The notes below the pieces were generated by a model, which had not been told where the DNA came from, searched no databases, and saw only the letters and a list, made by a program, of their open reading frames with translations. The position numbers and the translations under genes were made by a program. Positions 7,837 through 15,886 of a stretch of 43,597 nucleotides of DNA are shown here, in pieces (positions within the stretch are counted from its first letter, which is position 1; each line of letters starts with the position of its first letter). The stretch is from S010-25 sp964466455 (GTDB taxonomy: Bacteria > Pseudomonadota > Gammaproteobacteria > SZUA-229), in the NCBI GenBank assembly GCA_964466455.1, contig CAYXNL010000016.1, forward strand, positions 1-43,597. The letters are read 5' to 3'.

Positions 7837-8961
7837 ATGGCAGGTAAAAAGTGTGGCGTGCCACAACTGGTTCGATTCTCCCCGTATATTTTGTTGTTAT
7901 TAGCAGGCATATTTCATTTGTCTGTCGTTCGGGCGCAGCCTGATACGCCTCTGGGTACGACATCAAAAATTGCTACGGCTAACGTAGAGCTGAAAACCTT
8001 TAATCGTGAATTTCGTCTCGATGGTGTCGTGGAAGCCATTAATAAAGCGACGATTTCTGCTCAGACTAGCGGTACGATCAGCGCGATTCTGGTCGATGTG
8101 GATGATTATGTAAAAAAGGGCAGCCTGATTCTGCGTCTTAATGATACCTCACAGCAGGCGCAGTTGAAAAAAGCGCTTGCCAGAAAGAAAGAGGCACAAT
8201 CGCATCTGGCTAATGCGACAGAGGAATACAAACGTATTAGTGATATTTATGCCAAAAAAGTTGTTTCCAAAGCCAAAATGGATAACGCAAGGTATAATTT
8301 ATCTGCTGCAAAAGCCAGGCTGGATGCCGCACAGGCGAGTCTGAGTGAAGCTCGTGAGCAGTTGTCCTACACGCGTGTGGTTGCCCCGTATAGTGGTATT
8401 GTCACCGCTCGCCAGGTGGAAGTAGGCGAAGCCGTGCGGCCTGGCACTAAACTGATGACGGGTATCTCACTGGATAAACTACGGATAAATATCAATGTGC
8501 CGCAAAGCCTGATTACAACGCTGCGTCATTATGCTAAAGCCTTTGTGTCTATCCATGCACCCGTTACGGGTAAACTGATTCATGTTACGGTAAAAAAAAT
8601 AACCATTTTTCCTGTTGCCGACCCGCGCACCGGAACATTCAAAGTCCGGCTTGATTTACCCGAAGGCATAAAAGGACTGTTTCCGGGGATGTTTATTAAA
8701 GTTGCACTGGTGACGGGTGAGAAAAAGGTATTAATGGTACCGAGCAAAAGTGTGGTGTATCGCTCGGAAGTAACCGCTGTTTATGTGGTTGGCAGTAAAG
8801 GGGAAATCAACTTCAGGTATATTCGTCCCGGTAGAACTCGTGATGGTTTAATGGTTGTTCTTTCTGGTTTACAGTCGGGAGAGCAGGTTGCACTGGATCC
8901 AATTCAGGCGGGCGCAAGATTAATCGCACAGCGTCAGCGTATTATATCTGGAGCAGATTAA
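7837..8961 (+). CDS. RND efflux periplasmic adaptor (HlyD/AcrA family)
   Basis: Membrane fusion protein linking an RND pump to an outer-membrane channel. The 374-residue product has an N-terminal hydrophobic export segment (about 15-33, ending VVRA). The first half of the lipoyl domain is GTISAILVDVDDYVKKGSLILRL. A two-helix hairpin rich in Ala/Lys follows (about 105-175), then the second lipoyl half VVAPYSGIVTARQVEVGEAVRPG, a beta-barrel and a membrane-proximal domain. Two overlapping ATGs exist (7833 and 7837); the one at 7837 is in the long frame and seven bases after AGGAGA. Its stop overlaps the permease start (TAATG), so the two are translationally coupled. No outer-membrane factor gene is nearby, so the partner must be encoded elsewhere. 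The substrate is unknown. Confidence 0.93.
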   Translation: MAGKKCGVPQLVRFSPYILLLLAGIFHLSVVRAQPDTPLGTTSKIATANVELKTFNREFRLDGVVEAINKATISAQTSGTISAILVDVDDYVKKGSLILRLNDTSQQAQLKKALARKKEAQSHLANATEEYKRISDIYAKKVVSKAKMDNARYNLSAAKARLDAAQASLSEAREQLSYTRVVAPYSGIVTARQVEVGEAVRPGTKLMTGISLDKLRININVPQSLITTLRHYAKAFVSIHAPVTGKLIHVTVKKITIFPVADPRTGTFKVRLDLPEGIKGLFPGMFIKVALVTGEKKVLMVPSKSVVYRSEVTAVYVVGSKGEINFRYIRPGRTRDGLMVVLSGLQSGEQVALDPIQAGARLIAQRQRIISGAD

Positions 8962-11900
8962 TGGCTAAACTCGGTATTTCCGGCACCATTGCAAAATATT
9001 TTCTGAGTTCACAAATCACCCCCTTACTGGCACTGGTGGGTATATTGCTAGGTATATTCGCGGTTATTATTACGCCACGCGAAGAAGATCCACAAATTAA
9101 TGTTACCTTTGCAAATGTGTTTATTGCCTTTCCCGGTGCCAGTGCATCGGAAGTGGAAAGTCTGGTCGCGATTCCGGCAGAACAGGTTATTTCGGAAATC
9201 AGTGGTATCAAACACGTTTATTCTACTTCTTCACCCGGCATGGCAACACTTACGGTGCAGTTTAAGGTTGGGCAGAATCGTACCGATGCCATTGTCCGTC
9301 TGTACAATAAACTGTATTCCAACCGTGACTGGTTGCCGGCTAATCTTGGTGTTGGTCTGCCCATTATCAAACCCAAAGGGATTGATGATGTGCCGATTAT
9401 CGCTGCAACATTGTGGTCAAAAGATCCGACTGTAGGCGCTTATGAATTAAGCCAGGTGGCACATGGACTCGAAACTGAATTAAAACGTATTGCAGGTACC
9501 CGTGATATTTATACCATTGGTAGTCCCAAACGGGTGATGCATGTGGTACTCGACCCGCAGGCACTGGCCGCACATCATGTTGATATTAATGATCTTGCCA
9601 GGGCATTACGTGCAGCGAATACCGCCCGCACCGGTCTGAATATAACAAAGAACAACCATGAAATCCGGGTTCAGGCGGGAACGTTTTTAACCTCGCCGGA
9701 AGATATCGGCGAACTGGTCGTCGGCGTGTTCAACGGCAAAGCCGTTTATTTACAGGATGTGGCTCACGTTGTTCAGCAGGCGGAATCTCCTTCGCAATAT
9801 GTATCCATTGCTGCGGGCAGAGGCAATGCGATTACACACGCTAGTAATACGAAAATAATTAATAATATAGAACCGGCGGTAACCCTGGCGATTGCAAAAA
9901 AACCGGGGACCAATGCGGTAGATATTGCGCGTCAGGTTATTCAGCGGCTGCACGAACTAAAGGGGACTTTTATTCCTGATAATGTCGAAGTAACCATTAC
10001 CCGCAACTACGGCGTAACGGCAGAGGAAAAATCAGAAAAACTGATTCATAAGCTGATTATCGAAACCGTTATCGTAATTTTTCTGGTGATGGGCGCACTG
10101 GGCTGGCGCGAAGGGATTGTAGTGGGTTCGGCGGTGGCGGTGACCTTGCTGATTACCCTGTTTGCCTCCTGGGCGTACGGCTTTACTCTTAACCGGGTCT
10201 CATTGTTTGCGCTGATTTTTTCCATTGGTATCCTGGTAGATGATGCCATTGTTATTGTGGAGAATATCCATCGCCACCTGAAGATTGGTGACGGTGGATT
10301 GCGTAAACTGATTCCCCGTGCGGTCGATGAAGTCGGCAGTCCTACCATTCTGGCTACCTTTACCGTGATTGCCGCATTATTACCCATGGCATTCGTCAGT
10401 GGGCTGATGGGGCCATATATGAGCCCGATTCCTATCAATGCCAGTATGGGAATGCTGATTTCGCTGGCGGTTGCTTTTGTGTTTACACCGTGGCTGACCT
10501 ATACCCTGTTGAAGGGCAAGGCAAACCAGTGTGTTGCACATCCCACAGCGGAAAAAAATACCGAACTGACACAGGAACATGCGTTAAACCGTTTCTTTAG
10601 TCGCCTGATGACCCCTTTTCTTGCCGAACGTCAGGGCAGGCGCAACCGCTGGTTATTACTGGCCGGCCTTCTTTTACTGATTTCGGCAGCGATTTCACTG
10701 GTGGTATTTAAGGTAGTGATACTGAAAATGTTGCCATTTGATAATAAAAACGAATTTCAGGTGATCCTGGATATGCCTGCGGGTACCAGTCTGGAGCAGA
10801 CCAACCATGTATTACAGGAGATGGGTTTATACCTTGGCAGGGTAAAGGAAGTCAGTGATTATGAAATTTATGCCGGCACTTCTTCGCCGATCAGCTTTAA
10901 CGGACTAGTGCGTCAGTATTACCTGCGTCATGGTGCGAATATGGGCGATATACAGGTAAACCTGATTGATAAACATCATCGTGAACGTAAAAGCCACGAT
11001 ATTGCCCGGGCAGTGAGAGCGCCCCTGCAGGCCATTGCCCGGAAATATCATGGCAATGCAAAAATTGTTGAAGTACCGCCGGGGCCACCAGTGATGTCGC
11101 CGATTGTGGCAGAAGTCTATGGGCTGGATTATGCCGGACAGATTCTACAGGCAAAAGCCATCCGTAAGGTTTTTGAAACAACGCCGGATGTTGTAGATGT
11201 AGATGACAGTGTGGCATATCCGGCAAAAAAACTAACCATTCAGATTGACCGGCAACGCGCAGCGAGACTGGGCGTTTCCCAGAAAATGATTGGAGAAGCG
11301 CTGGCAACGGTTTTACAGGGTTCAGATGTAACCTATATGCACGGTAAAAATCTTAAATATGCGGTGCCGATTCGCATTGAATATGCCGGTGCTGATAAAG
11401 CTGATCTGGAACAGGTGTTAGCGCTGAAAGTACGCTCGGTTGCAGGCACGCTGGTGCCATTGTCCGACCTGGTAATAATCAAACATGGGGTGCGGGAGCA
11501 AAACATCTACCATAAGGATTTATTACCAGTCGTCTATGTAACCGGGAACCTGGCGGGTAAGATTGATAGCCCGTTATACGGGATGTTTGAGATGGCTGAA
11601 CGTCTGAAAAAAAATGGCGGGCCAAAGCAATGGTTCACGCAGCAGCCGAATAACCCCTATGAATACAGTCTAAAATGGGATGGTGAATGGCAGATTACCT
11701 ATGAAACTTTTCGTGATATGGGTATTGCCTATGCAGTCGGGCTGTTGATGATTTATCTACTGGTGGTGGCGCAATTTCATTCCTATAAAGTACCACTGGT
11801 GATTATGGCGCCTATCCCGCTCACCATTATCGGTATTCTGCCGGGTCATGCCCTGCTTGGCGCGCAATTTACGGCTACCTCCATGATTGGCATGATTGCG

Positions 11901-12206
11901 CTGGCGGGTATTATCGTGCGTAACTCGATTCTTCTGGTCGATTTTATCAATCAGCAGGTAGATGAAGGTATGGACTTTCGACAGGCGGTGATTAATTCAG
12001 CCGCCGTTCGTGCCAAACCGATAGTGCTTACCGGTCTGGCGGCCATGACGGGTGGTTTCTTTATTATCAATGATCCAATTTTTAGTGGTCTGGCTATTTC
12101 ACTGATTTTCGGCTTATTGGTTTCCACCGTACTCACTCTGGTAGTGATTCCGGTGGTGTATTATGCAGTAATGCGCCAGCAGATGGAGTCAGTGCCTTTG
12201 CGGTGA
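8961..12206 (+). CDS. RND efflux permease (AcrB/HAE family)
   Basis: Inner-membrane proton-driven RND transporter of 1081 residues, near the family norm of 1020-1080. The N-terminal membrane segment is followed by PREEDPQINVTFANV, a signature seen in one HAE-type subgroup. The porter domain contains FPGASASEVESLVAIPAE. The TM4 proton-relay motif SIGILVDDAIVIVEN carries the paired aspartates, and the C-terminal transmembrane bundle includes GMIALAGIIVRNSILLVDF. It overlaps the adaptor gene by one base. The family includes drug, bile-salt and metal pumps; the sequence alone does not set the substrate. It ends convergently with nrdG, with an 82-bp spacer in which I see no clear terminator. Confidence 0.95.
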   Translation: MAKLGISGTIAKYFLSSQITPLLALVGILLGIFAVIITPREEDPQINVTFANVFIAFPGASASEVESLVAIPAEQVISEISGIKHVYSTSSPGMATLTVQFKVGQNRTDAIVRLYNKLYSNRDWLPANLGVGLPIIKPKGIDDVPIIAATLWSKDPTVGAYELSQVAHGLETELKRIAGTRDIYTIGSPKRVMHVVLDPQALAAHHVDINDLARALRAANTARTGLNITKNNHEIRVQAGTFLTSPEDIGELVVGVFNGKAVYLQDVAHVVQQAESPSQYVSIAAGRGNAITHASNTKIINNIEPAVTLAIAKKPGTNAVDIARQVIQRLHELKGTFIPDNVEVTITRNYGVTAEEKSEKLIHKLIIETVIVIFLVMGALGWREGIVVGSAVAVTLLITLFASWAYGFTLNRVSLFALIFSIGILVDDAIVIVENIHRHLKIGDGGLRKLIPRAVDEVGSPTILATFTVIAALLPMAFVSGLMGPYMSPIPINASMGMLISLAVAFVFTPWLTYTLLKGKANQCVAHPTAEKNTELTQEHALNRFFSRLMTPFLAERQGRRNRWLLLAGLLLLISAAISLVVFKVVILKMLPFDNKNEFQVILDMPAGTSLEQTNHVLQEMGLYLGRVKEVSDYEIYAGTSSPISFNGLVRQYYLRHGANMGDIQVNLIDKHHRERKSHDIARAVRAPLQAIARKYHGNAKIVEVPPGPPVMSPIVAEVYGLDYAGQILQAKAIRKVFETTPDVVDVDDSVAYPAKKLTIQIDRQRAARLGVSQKMIGEALATVLQGSDVTYMHGKNLKYAVPIRIEYAGADKADLEQVLALKVRSVAGTLVPLSDLVIIKHGVREQNIYHKDLLPVVYVTGNLAGKIDSPLYGMFEMAERLKKNGGPKQWFTQQPNNPYEYSLKWDGEWQITYETFRDMGIAYAVGLLMIYLLVVAQFHSYKVPLVIMAPIPLTIIGILPGHALLGAQFTATSMIGMIALAGIIVRNSILLVDFINQQVDEGMDFRQAVINSAAVRAKPIVLTGLAAMTGGFFIINDPIFSGLAISLIFGLLVSTVLTLVVIPVVYYAVMRQQMESVPLR

Positions 12207-12288
12207 ACACGCACCAACTGGCTGAGGGGCGAATTCAAGTTGCAAGTGCACCACTCATTGAACCAAAGAAGACTTGGCTTCGACGGCT

Positions 12289-12930
12289 TCAAAGTGTGCG
12301 ATCAAAACAATGCCCGGTACGAACCGGTTGTTCGATAACTTCCTGTGCCCCCAGCTCGACCAGCCGACGTTTGATTTCTATTACCTGATCCCGCGATGTT
12401 AATTGAGGATGAACCGTGATACGAAACTGATGCGCTACTTTGCTGGCCAGCACGTTAGCCACACTCGCCCAGGCGACCTGACCACTGTCCGGTACTGAAG
12501 TAATAGCGGGGTAATCTGCCGGTAATGCTTTCACATCCAGCCCGACCCAGTCGATAAGCGGAAGAATACTGGCCAGGCGTTGTGGGTAGGTTCCCGCTGT
12601 ATGCAGACCTACTTTAAACCCCAGTGCTTTTACCTGCATGATCGCCTGATTAATCGTTGCCTGCATAACCGGTTCGCCACCGGAAAACACCACGGCATCC
12701 AGTAGCCCCTGGCGACGTACTAATATTTGCATCACATCCTGCCAGTGCCACTGTGTATTATCACTTCTGGCAGGCAGTAAATCGGGATTGTGACAATAAC
12801 GACAGCGCCAGGGACAACCCTGAGCAAATACCACAGCAGAGAGTTCACCAGGGTAATCTACGGTGGTAAGTGGCACAAAGCCACCCACCCTGAATAGGTC
12901 GGGGACGGATTCAGGGTGAAGGCGCTTCAT
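12289..12930 (-). CDS. nrdG: Anaerobic ribonucleoside-triphosphate reductase activating protein (radical SAM)
   Basis: Radical SAM enzyme that abstracts hydrogen from a glycine of NrdD to create the glycyl radical. The CxxxCxxC motif is Cys39, Cys43 and Cys46 (GCPWRCRYCHNP), and the SAM-binding SGGEP lies at 83-87. At 213 residues it is longer than E. coli NrdG (154) and belongs to the longer activating-protein type found with non-enteric NrdD. Its ATG overlaps the stop codon of the upstream 58-codon glycyl-radical ORF as ATGA, so translation is coupled. It is the last gene of the nrdD operon on the minus strand. Confidence 0.93.
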   Translation of the reverse strand: MKRLHPESVPDLFRVGGFVPLTTVDYPGELSAVVFAQGCPWRCRYCHNPDLLPARSDNTQWHWQDVMQILVRRQGLLDAVVFSGGEPVMQATINQAIMQVKALGFKVGLHTAGTYPQRLASILPLIDWVGLDVKALPADYPAITSVPDSGQVAWASVANVLASKVAHQFRITVHPQLTSRDQVIEIKRRLVELGAQEVIEQPVRTGHCFDRTL

Positions 12931-13103
12931 GATGATCTGGTTTCCCTGAAAAAGTTACGCTCCTTATGCTCTGACTGCTTTCCGGGATTCCAGGTTGATA
13001 CCGGACGGTGATAACCCATCACCCGGGTCCATATTTCGCAGCGGGTACGTTCTTCGGTTTTAAGTTTAATGGTTTTAAGTTTAATGTTAGTTTGTGTTTG
13101 CAT
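12927..13103 (-). CDS. Separate C-terminal glycyl-radical domain of class III ribonucleotide reductase
   Basis: A 58-residue ORF carrying the part of NrdD that the large ORF lacks: ERTRCEIWTRVMGYHRPVS, in which RVMGY is the glycyl-radical motif with the radical-bearing Gly, followed by WNPGKQSEHKERNFF. It starts with ATG at 13103 (minus strand), 7 bases after a strong GAGGAG (13111-13116). The start overlaps the end of nrdD by 17 bases, and its own stop overlaps the nrdG start (ATGA). This fits a translationally coupled small subunit. The alternative is a +1 frameshift, either programmed or a sequence error, in the A8 (13148-13155) or A7 (13134-13140) run of nrdD. A fused reading would then run straight into this frame. 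A tandem 15-bp duplication gives IKLKTIKLKT near its N-terminus. Confidence 0.75.
   Translation of the reverse strand: MQTQTNIKLKTIKLKTEERTRCEIWTRVMGYHRPVSTWNPGKQSEHKERNFFRETRSS
13056..13085 (-). repeat. Perfect tandem duplication of 15 bp in the small glycyl-radical ORF
   Basis: GGTTTTAAGTTTAAT occurs twice head to tail on the + strand (13056-13070 and 13071-13085). It preserves frame and repeats the peptide IKLKT in the presumed linker before the glycyl-radical motif. Confidence 0.9.
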
Positions 13104-15198
13104 CGAGTATCTCCTCGGGTCTGGGTTGATTGATTTTTTTGGGACTATTTTTTTTCTGCAGAATCTCCTGGTCACACCGCGGGCAAAATTCATGCTCGCC
13201 ACTGAGATAACCGTGGTGAGGACAGATGGAAAATGTTGGTGTAATGGTGATATATGGCAGACGAAAATTACTTAGCGCCCGTTGCACCAGTTTACGGCAG
13301 GCATCACCACTGGAGATGCGCTCGCCCATATACAGATGCAGTACGGTTCCACCGGTGTATTTTGATTGCAGTGTCTGCTGTCTTTCCAGCGCTTCGAAGG
13401 CATCATCGGTAAAACCCACGGGTAACTGGGAGGAATTAGTATAGTAGGGTTTATCGATGCTACCAGCCTGTAGAATATCAGTATAGCGTTTGCGATCTTC
13501 TCTGGCGAAACGATAGGTCGTACCTTCTGCGGGTGTAGCCTCAAGATTGTACATATGGCCGGTGGCTTCCTGAAACTCTGTCATCCGGGTGCGGATATGA
13601 TCCAGCAGATCCAGCGCAAACGCATGCCCTGCCGGGGTGGTGATATCGCCTTCATCCTGACTGTAATTGCGGATCATCTCGTTAATACCGTTAACACCCA
13701 GTGTAGAAAAATGGTTTCTCAGTGTCCCCAGATAACGTTTTGTATAAGGGAACAGTCCTGCGTCCATGTGCCGCTGAATAACTTTGCGTTTAATTTCGAG
13801 GCTGTCTCGTCCCAGTTCCAGCAGGCGATCCAGCGCCTGAAGAAGCCCGGCTTTATCCGCTTTATAAAGATAACCCAGACGGGCACAGTTAATGGTGACT
13901 ACCCCCAGCGAGCCAGTCTGTTCTGCCGAGCCAAACAGACCATTGCCGCGCTTGAGTAGCTCACGTAAATCCAGTTGCAGGCGGCAGCACATGGAACGTA
14001 CCATATTAGGTTTAAGTGATGAATTGAGAAAATTCTGAAAATACGGCAGACCATACTTTGCTGTCATCGCAAACAGACGGTCGGCATTTTCACTGTGCCA
14101 GGGGAAATCGGGGGTAATATTGTAGGTGGGAATCGGAAAGGTAAAAACGCGACCTTTGGCATCACCTTCAGTCATAATTTCAATGTAGGCGCGGTTGATC
14201 AGATCCATTTCGTCCTGTAGATCACCGTAAGTAAACGGCATTTCCTCACCGCTAATTATCGGGATCTGTTCGCGTAAGTCCTCCGGGCACACCCAGTCGA
14301 AGGTCAGGTTAGTGAAGGGTGTCTGCGTCCCCCAGCGTGAAGGCACGTTGAGGTTATAAATTAGTTCCTGTATATATTGCCGTACCTGTGTATATTTAAG
14401 CTGGTCTTTACGTACAAAAGCAGCCATATAGGTATCAAATGAGCTGAACGCCTGCGCCCCGGCCCATTCATTTTGCAGCGTGCCAAGAAAATTGACAATT
14501 TGCCCGATAGCGCTGGACATATGTTTAGGCGGTGCTGATTCCACCTGCCCGGGTACACCATTCAACCCTTCGTTTAATAAAGTGCGTAATGACCAGCCTG
14601 CACAGTAACCACTGAGCATATCCAGATCATGAATATGAATATCACCATTGCGATGCGCTTCACCAATCGCCGGAGGATAGACGTGGCTGAGCCAGTAATT
14701 AGCGATAATCTTGCCTGCGCTATTGAGGATTAGTCCACCTAAAGAATAACCCTGGTTTGCATTTGCCGACACCCGCCAGTCAGCCCGATCCAGATACTCA
14801 TTGACCGCATGGGAAACATCGACCAGCGTCTTTTTATCTTCTCGCATACGCTGATGCTGCTCACGATAAACAATATAAGCGCGGGCAGTTTGCAGATAAT
14901 TAGCGCTGATTAGCACCTGTTCGACGGTATCCTGTATACGCTCTATAGTGGGTGTATCGTCAGTTAAGTGGGCAAGCACCTTGAGTACATGGGCACAAAT
15001 TAGCTGAGCTTCTGTTTCGGCAAACTCGCCAGTTGATTTTGCCGCTTTAGCTATTGCCTGTTCGATGCGGGTATTATCAAAAGCCTCTTCTCGGCCGTCT
15101 CGTTTACGCACACGGCGCGGCAGGCGATATTCAAGTTCATGCTGATTATTTATTATTTTTGTCAGGTTTTCACTGATGACGCTGGCATCTAAAGACAT
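13087..15198 (-). CDS. nrdD: Anaerobic (class III) ribonucleoside-triphosphate reductase, large part without glycyl-radical tail
   Basis: Class III reductase, making dNTPs from NTPs without oxygen. The 703-residue ORF has an N-terminal ATP-cone (about 28-118: RRVRKRDGREEAFDNTRIEQAI). The barrel contains HIHDLDMLSGYCAGWSL and the cysteine-bearing TINCARLGYL. A zinc-ribbon-like end follows, SICPHHGYLSGEHEFCPRCD. The ORF then ends after a Lys/Pro-rich linker (PEEILDANTN) without the RVxGY glycyl-radical motif, which is encoded by the next ORF in another frame. The start at 15198 has AGAGGAG ahead of it. The operon leader carries a cobalamin riboswitch, a terminator and NrdR boxes. With the separate tail, the total exceeds the E. 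coli enzyme (712). Confidence 0.95.
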   Translation of the reverse strand: MSLDASVISENLTKIINNQHELEYRLPRRVRKRDGREEAFDNTRIEQAIAKAAKSTGEFAETEAQLICAHVLKVLAHLTDDTPTIERIQDTVEQVLISANYLQTARAYIVYREQHQRMREDKKTLVDVSHAVNEYLDRADWRVSANANQGYSLGGLILNSAGKIIANYWLSHVYPPAIGEAHRNGDIHIHDLDMLSGYCAGWSLRTLLNEGLNGVPGQVESAPPKHMSSAIGQIVNFLGTLQNEWAGAQAFSSFDTYMAAFVRKDQLKYTQVRQYIQELIYNLNVPSRWGTQTPFTNLTFDWVCPEDLREQIPIISGEEMPFTYGDLQDEMDLINRAYIEIMTEGDAKGRVFTFPIPTYNITPDFPWHSENADRLFAMTAKYGLPYFQNFLNSSLKPNMVRSMCCRLQLDLRELLKRGNGLFGSAEQTGSLGVVTINCARLGYLYKADKAGLLQALDRLLELGRDSLEIKRKVIQRHMDAGLFPYTKRYLGTLRNHFSTLGVNGINEMIRNYSQDEGDITTPAGHAFALDLLDHIRTRMTEFQEATGHMYNLEATPAEGTTYRFAREDRKRYTDILQAGSIDKPYYTNSSQLPVGFTDDAFEALERQQTLQSKYTGGTVLHLYMGERISSGDACRKLVQRALSNFRLPYITITPTFSICPHHGYLSGEHEFCPRCDQEILQKKNSPKKINQPRPEEILDANTN

Positions 15199-15312
15199 GT
15201 TATCTCCTCTATGTTTTAACTATAAATACAGGAGACGCGCAGGCGAGGTGGATCAGGCAGGCGAAAAGCGGCTTTATTTCTGATCCTCTCTGGACTTTAC
15301 GCGAGACCATAG

Positions 15313-15338
15313 GAAAAAAACCAAATGCATGGCATTTG
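15313..15338 (-). terminator. Riboswitch-associated transcription terminator in the nrdD leader
   Basis: Read on the minus strand, CAAATGC, CAT, GCATTTG (15338-15322) forms a tight 7-bp hairpin. It is followed by G, one base and a run of eight T (15320-15313, as A on the + strand after one C). It begins directly after the conserved 3' end of the cobalamin riboswitch, as expected for a transcriptional attenuator. Confidence 0.7.
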
Positions 15339-15465
15339 TTGGCAGGTATTCGGGCTTTAAGAGCGGTTGGTTAGCACTATGGCTACACTATGATGGTTAA
15401 GCGGCTCTGTTACCGTTGCGCGACAGCCCCGGATTTACACCGGGTTCCCCTGCATTACTCAATAC
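15339..15465 (-). promoter_or_regulatory. Cobalamin (B12) riboswitch in the nrdD leader
   Basis: On the minus strand the leader reads GGGGAACCCGGTGTAAATCC, then GGGGCTGTCGCGCAACGG, which is the conserved B12-box core. About 80 bases later it has AAGCCCGAATACCTGCC, the conserved 3' side. The aptamer lies about 140 bases before the nrdD start and ends next to an intrinsic terminator, so cobalamin binding should stop transcription of nrdD, the small ORF and nrdG. The 5' P1 strand is poorly defined, so the exact 5' boundary is approximate. Further down the leader, GGATCAG and CTGATCC (around 15252-15287) could form another hairpin. Known biology: such switches repress B12-independent isozymes. 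Confidence 0.85.
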
Positions 15466-15480
15466 AAAAAATGAAATTAA

Positions 15481-15527
15481 ACACAATATATTGATCGTGT
15501 TCGGTATAATAACACTATATATTGATT
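15481..15527 (-). promoter_or_regulatory. Tandem NrdR boxes over the nrdD promoter region
   Basis: Two 16-bp sites, ACACAATATATTGATC (15481-15496) and ACACTATATATTGATT (15512-15527) on the + strand, match the NrdR box pattern acaCwAtATaTwGtgt on the minus strand. Their starts are 31 bp apart, three helical turns, the spacing typical of paired NrdR boxes. They lie just upstream of the riboswitch. The stretch 15199-15679 has no protein gene; it holds the nrdD leader, these sites and the divergent tRNA-Glu promoter. Confidence 0.8.
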
Positions 15528-15603
15528 ATTAGCTACCTTATTTGTTATTTGATAAAATTCAGGGAATCCCATGACAATGGCATGATAAAAAATGAATTTT
15601 ATA

Positions 15604-15632
15604 TTGACGAAGAGTGAAATCCCCAGTAGACT
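15604..15632 (+). promoter_or_regulatory. Promoter of tRNA-Glu
   Basis: TTGACG (15604-15609), a 17-bp spacer and TAGACT (15627-15632), followed by the GC-rich TCCCGCCCG discriminator region common at stable-RNA promoters. The tRNA starts 48 bp downstream. Confidence 0.65.
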
Positions 15633-15679
15633 TCCCGCCCGTTGTAGCAGGGTCTGAAGATGATGTTACAACGCTGTGC

Positions 15680-15755
15680 GTCCCCATCGTCTAGAGGCCT
15701 AGGACACCGGGTTTTCATCTCGGCAACAGGGGTTCGACTCCCCTTGGGGACGCCA
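15680..15755 (+). tRNA. tRNA-Glu (anticodon TTC)
   Basis: A 76-nt cloverleaf. The acceptor GTCCCC pairs with GGGGAC, the anticodon arm CCGGG-TTTTCAT-CTCGG shows the TTC anticodon, the T arm contains GGTTCGACTCC, and the CCA is encoded. It closely resembles proteobacterial tRNA-Glu. It has its own promoter and a following terminator, upstream of carA. Confidence 0.97.
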
Positions 15756-15791
15756 TTTATTATGTATTACACAGGTGTGCTGATTGCGCGT

Positions 15792-15832
15792 AAGGCTGGC
15801 CAAATTCAACAGGAATTTGTACCGGCCTTTTT
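15792..15832 (+). terminator. Terminator after tRNA-Glu
   Basis: AAGGCTGG (15792-15799) pairs with CCGGCCTT (15822-15829, one G-U). The inner arms CAAATTC and GAATTTG extend the stem, and TTT follows. It separates the tRNA transcript from carA. Confidence 0.75.
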
Positions 15833-15886
15833 CATGCCTGTCACACGTGGTATATTTCTCTGCTCACAGTTGTTTAGGAGGCTGTA

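Noticed and set aside
10046..10438. 130-codon minus-strand ORF inside the RND permease
   Set aside because: Shadow of hydrophobic coding sequence in the permease; no independent signals.
12927..13202. 91-codon version of the small ORF starting at 13202
   Set aside because: The first 33 codons overlap conserved nrdD zinc-region sequence in another frame and have no ribosome binding site; the ATG at 13103 with GAGGAG is the credible start.
13555..13959. 134-codon plus-strand ORF opposite nrdD
   Set aside because: Antisense to conserved nrdD codons, with no family match.
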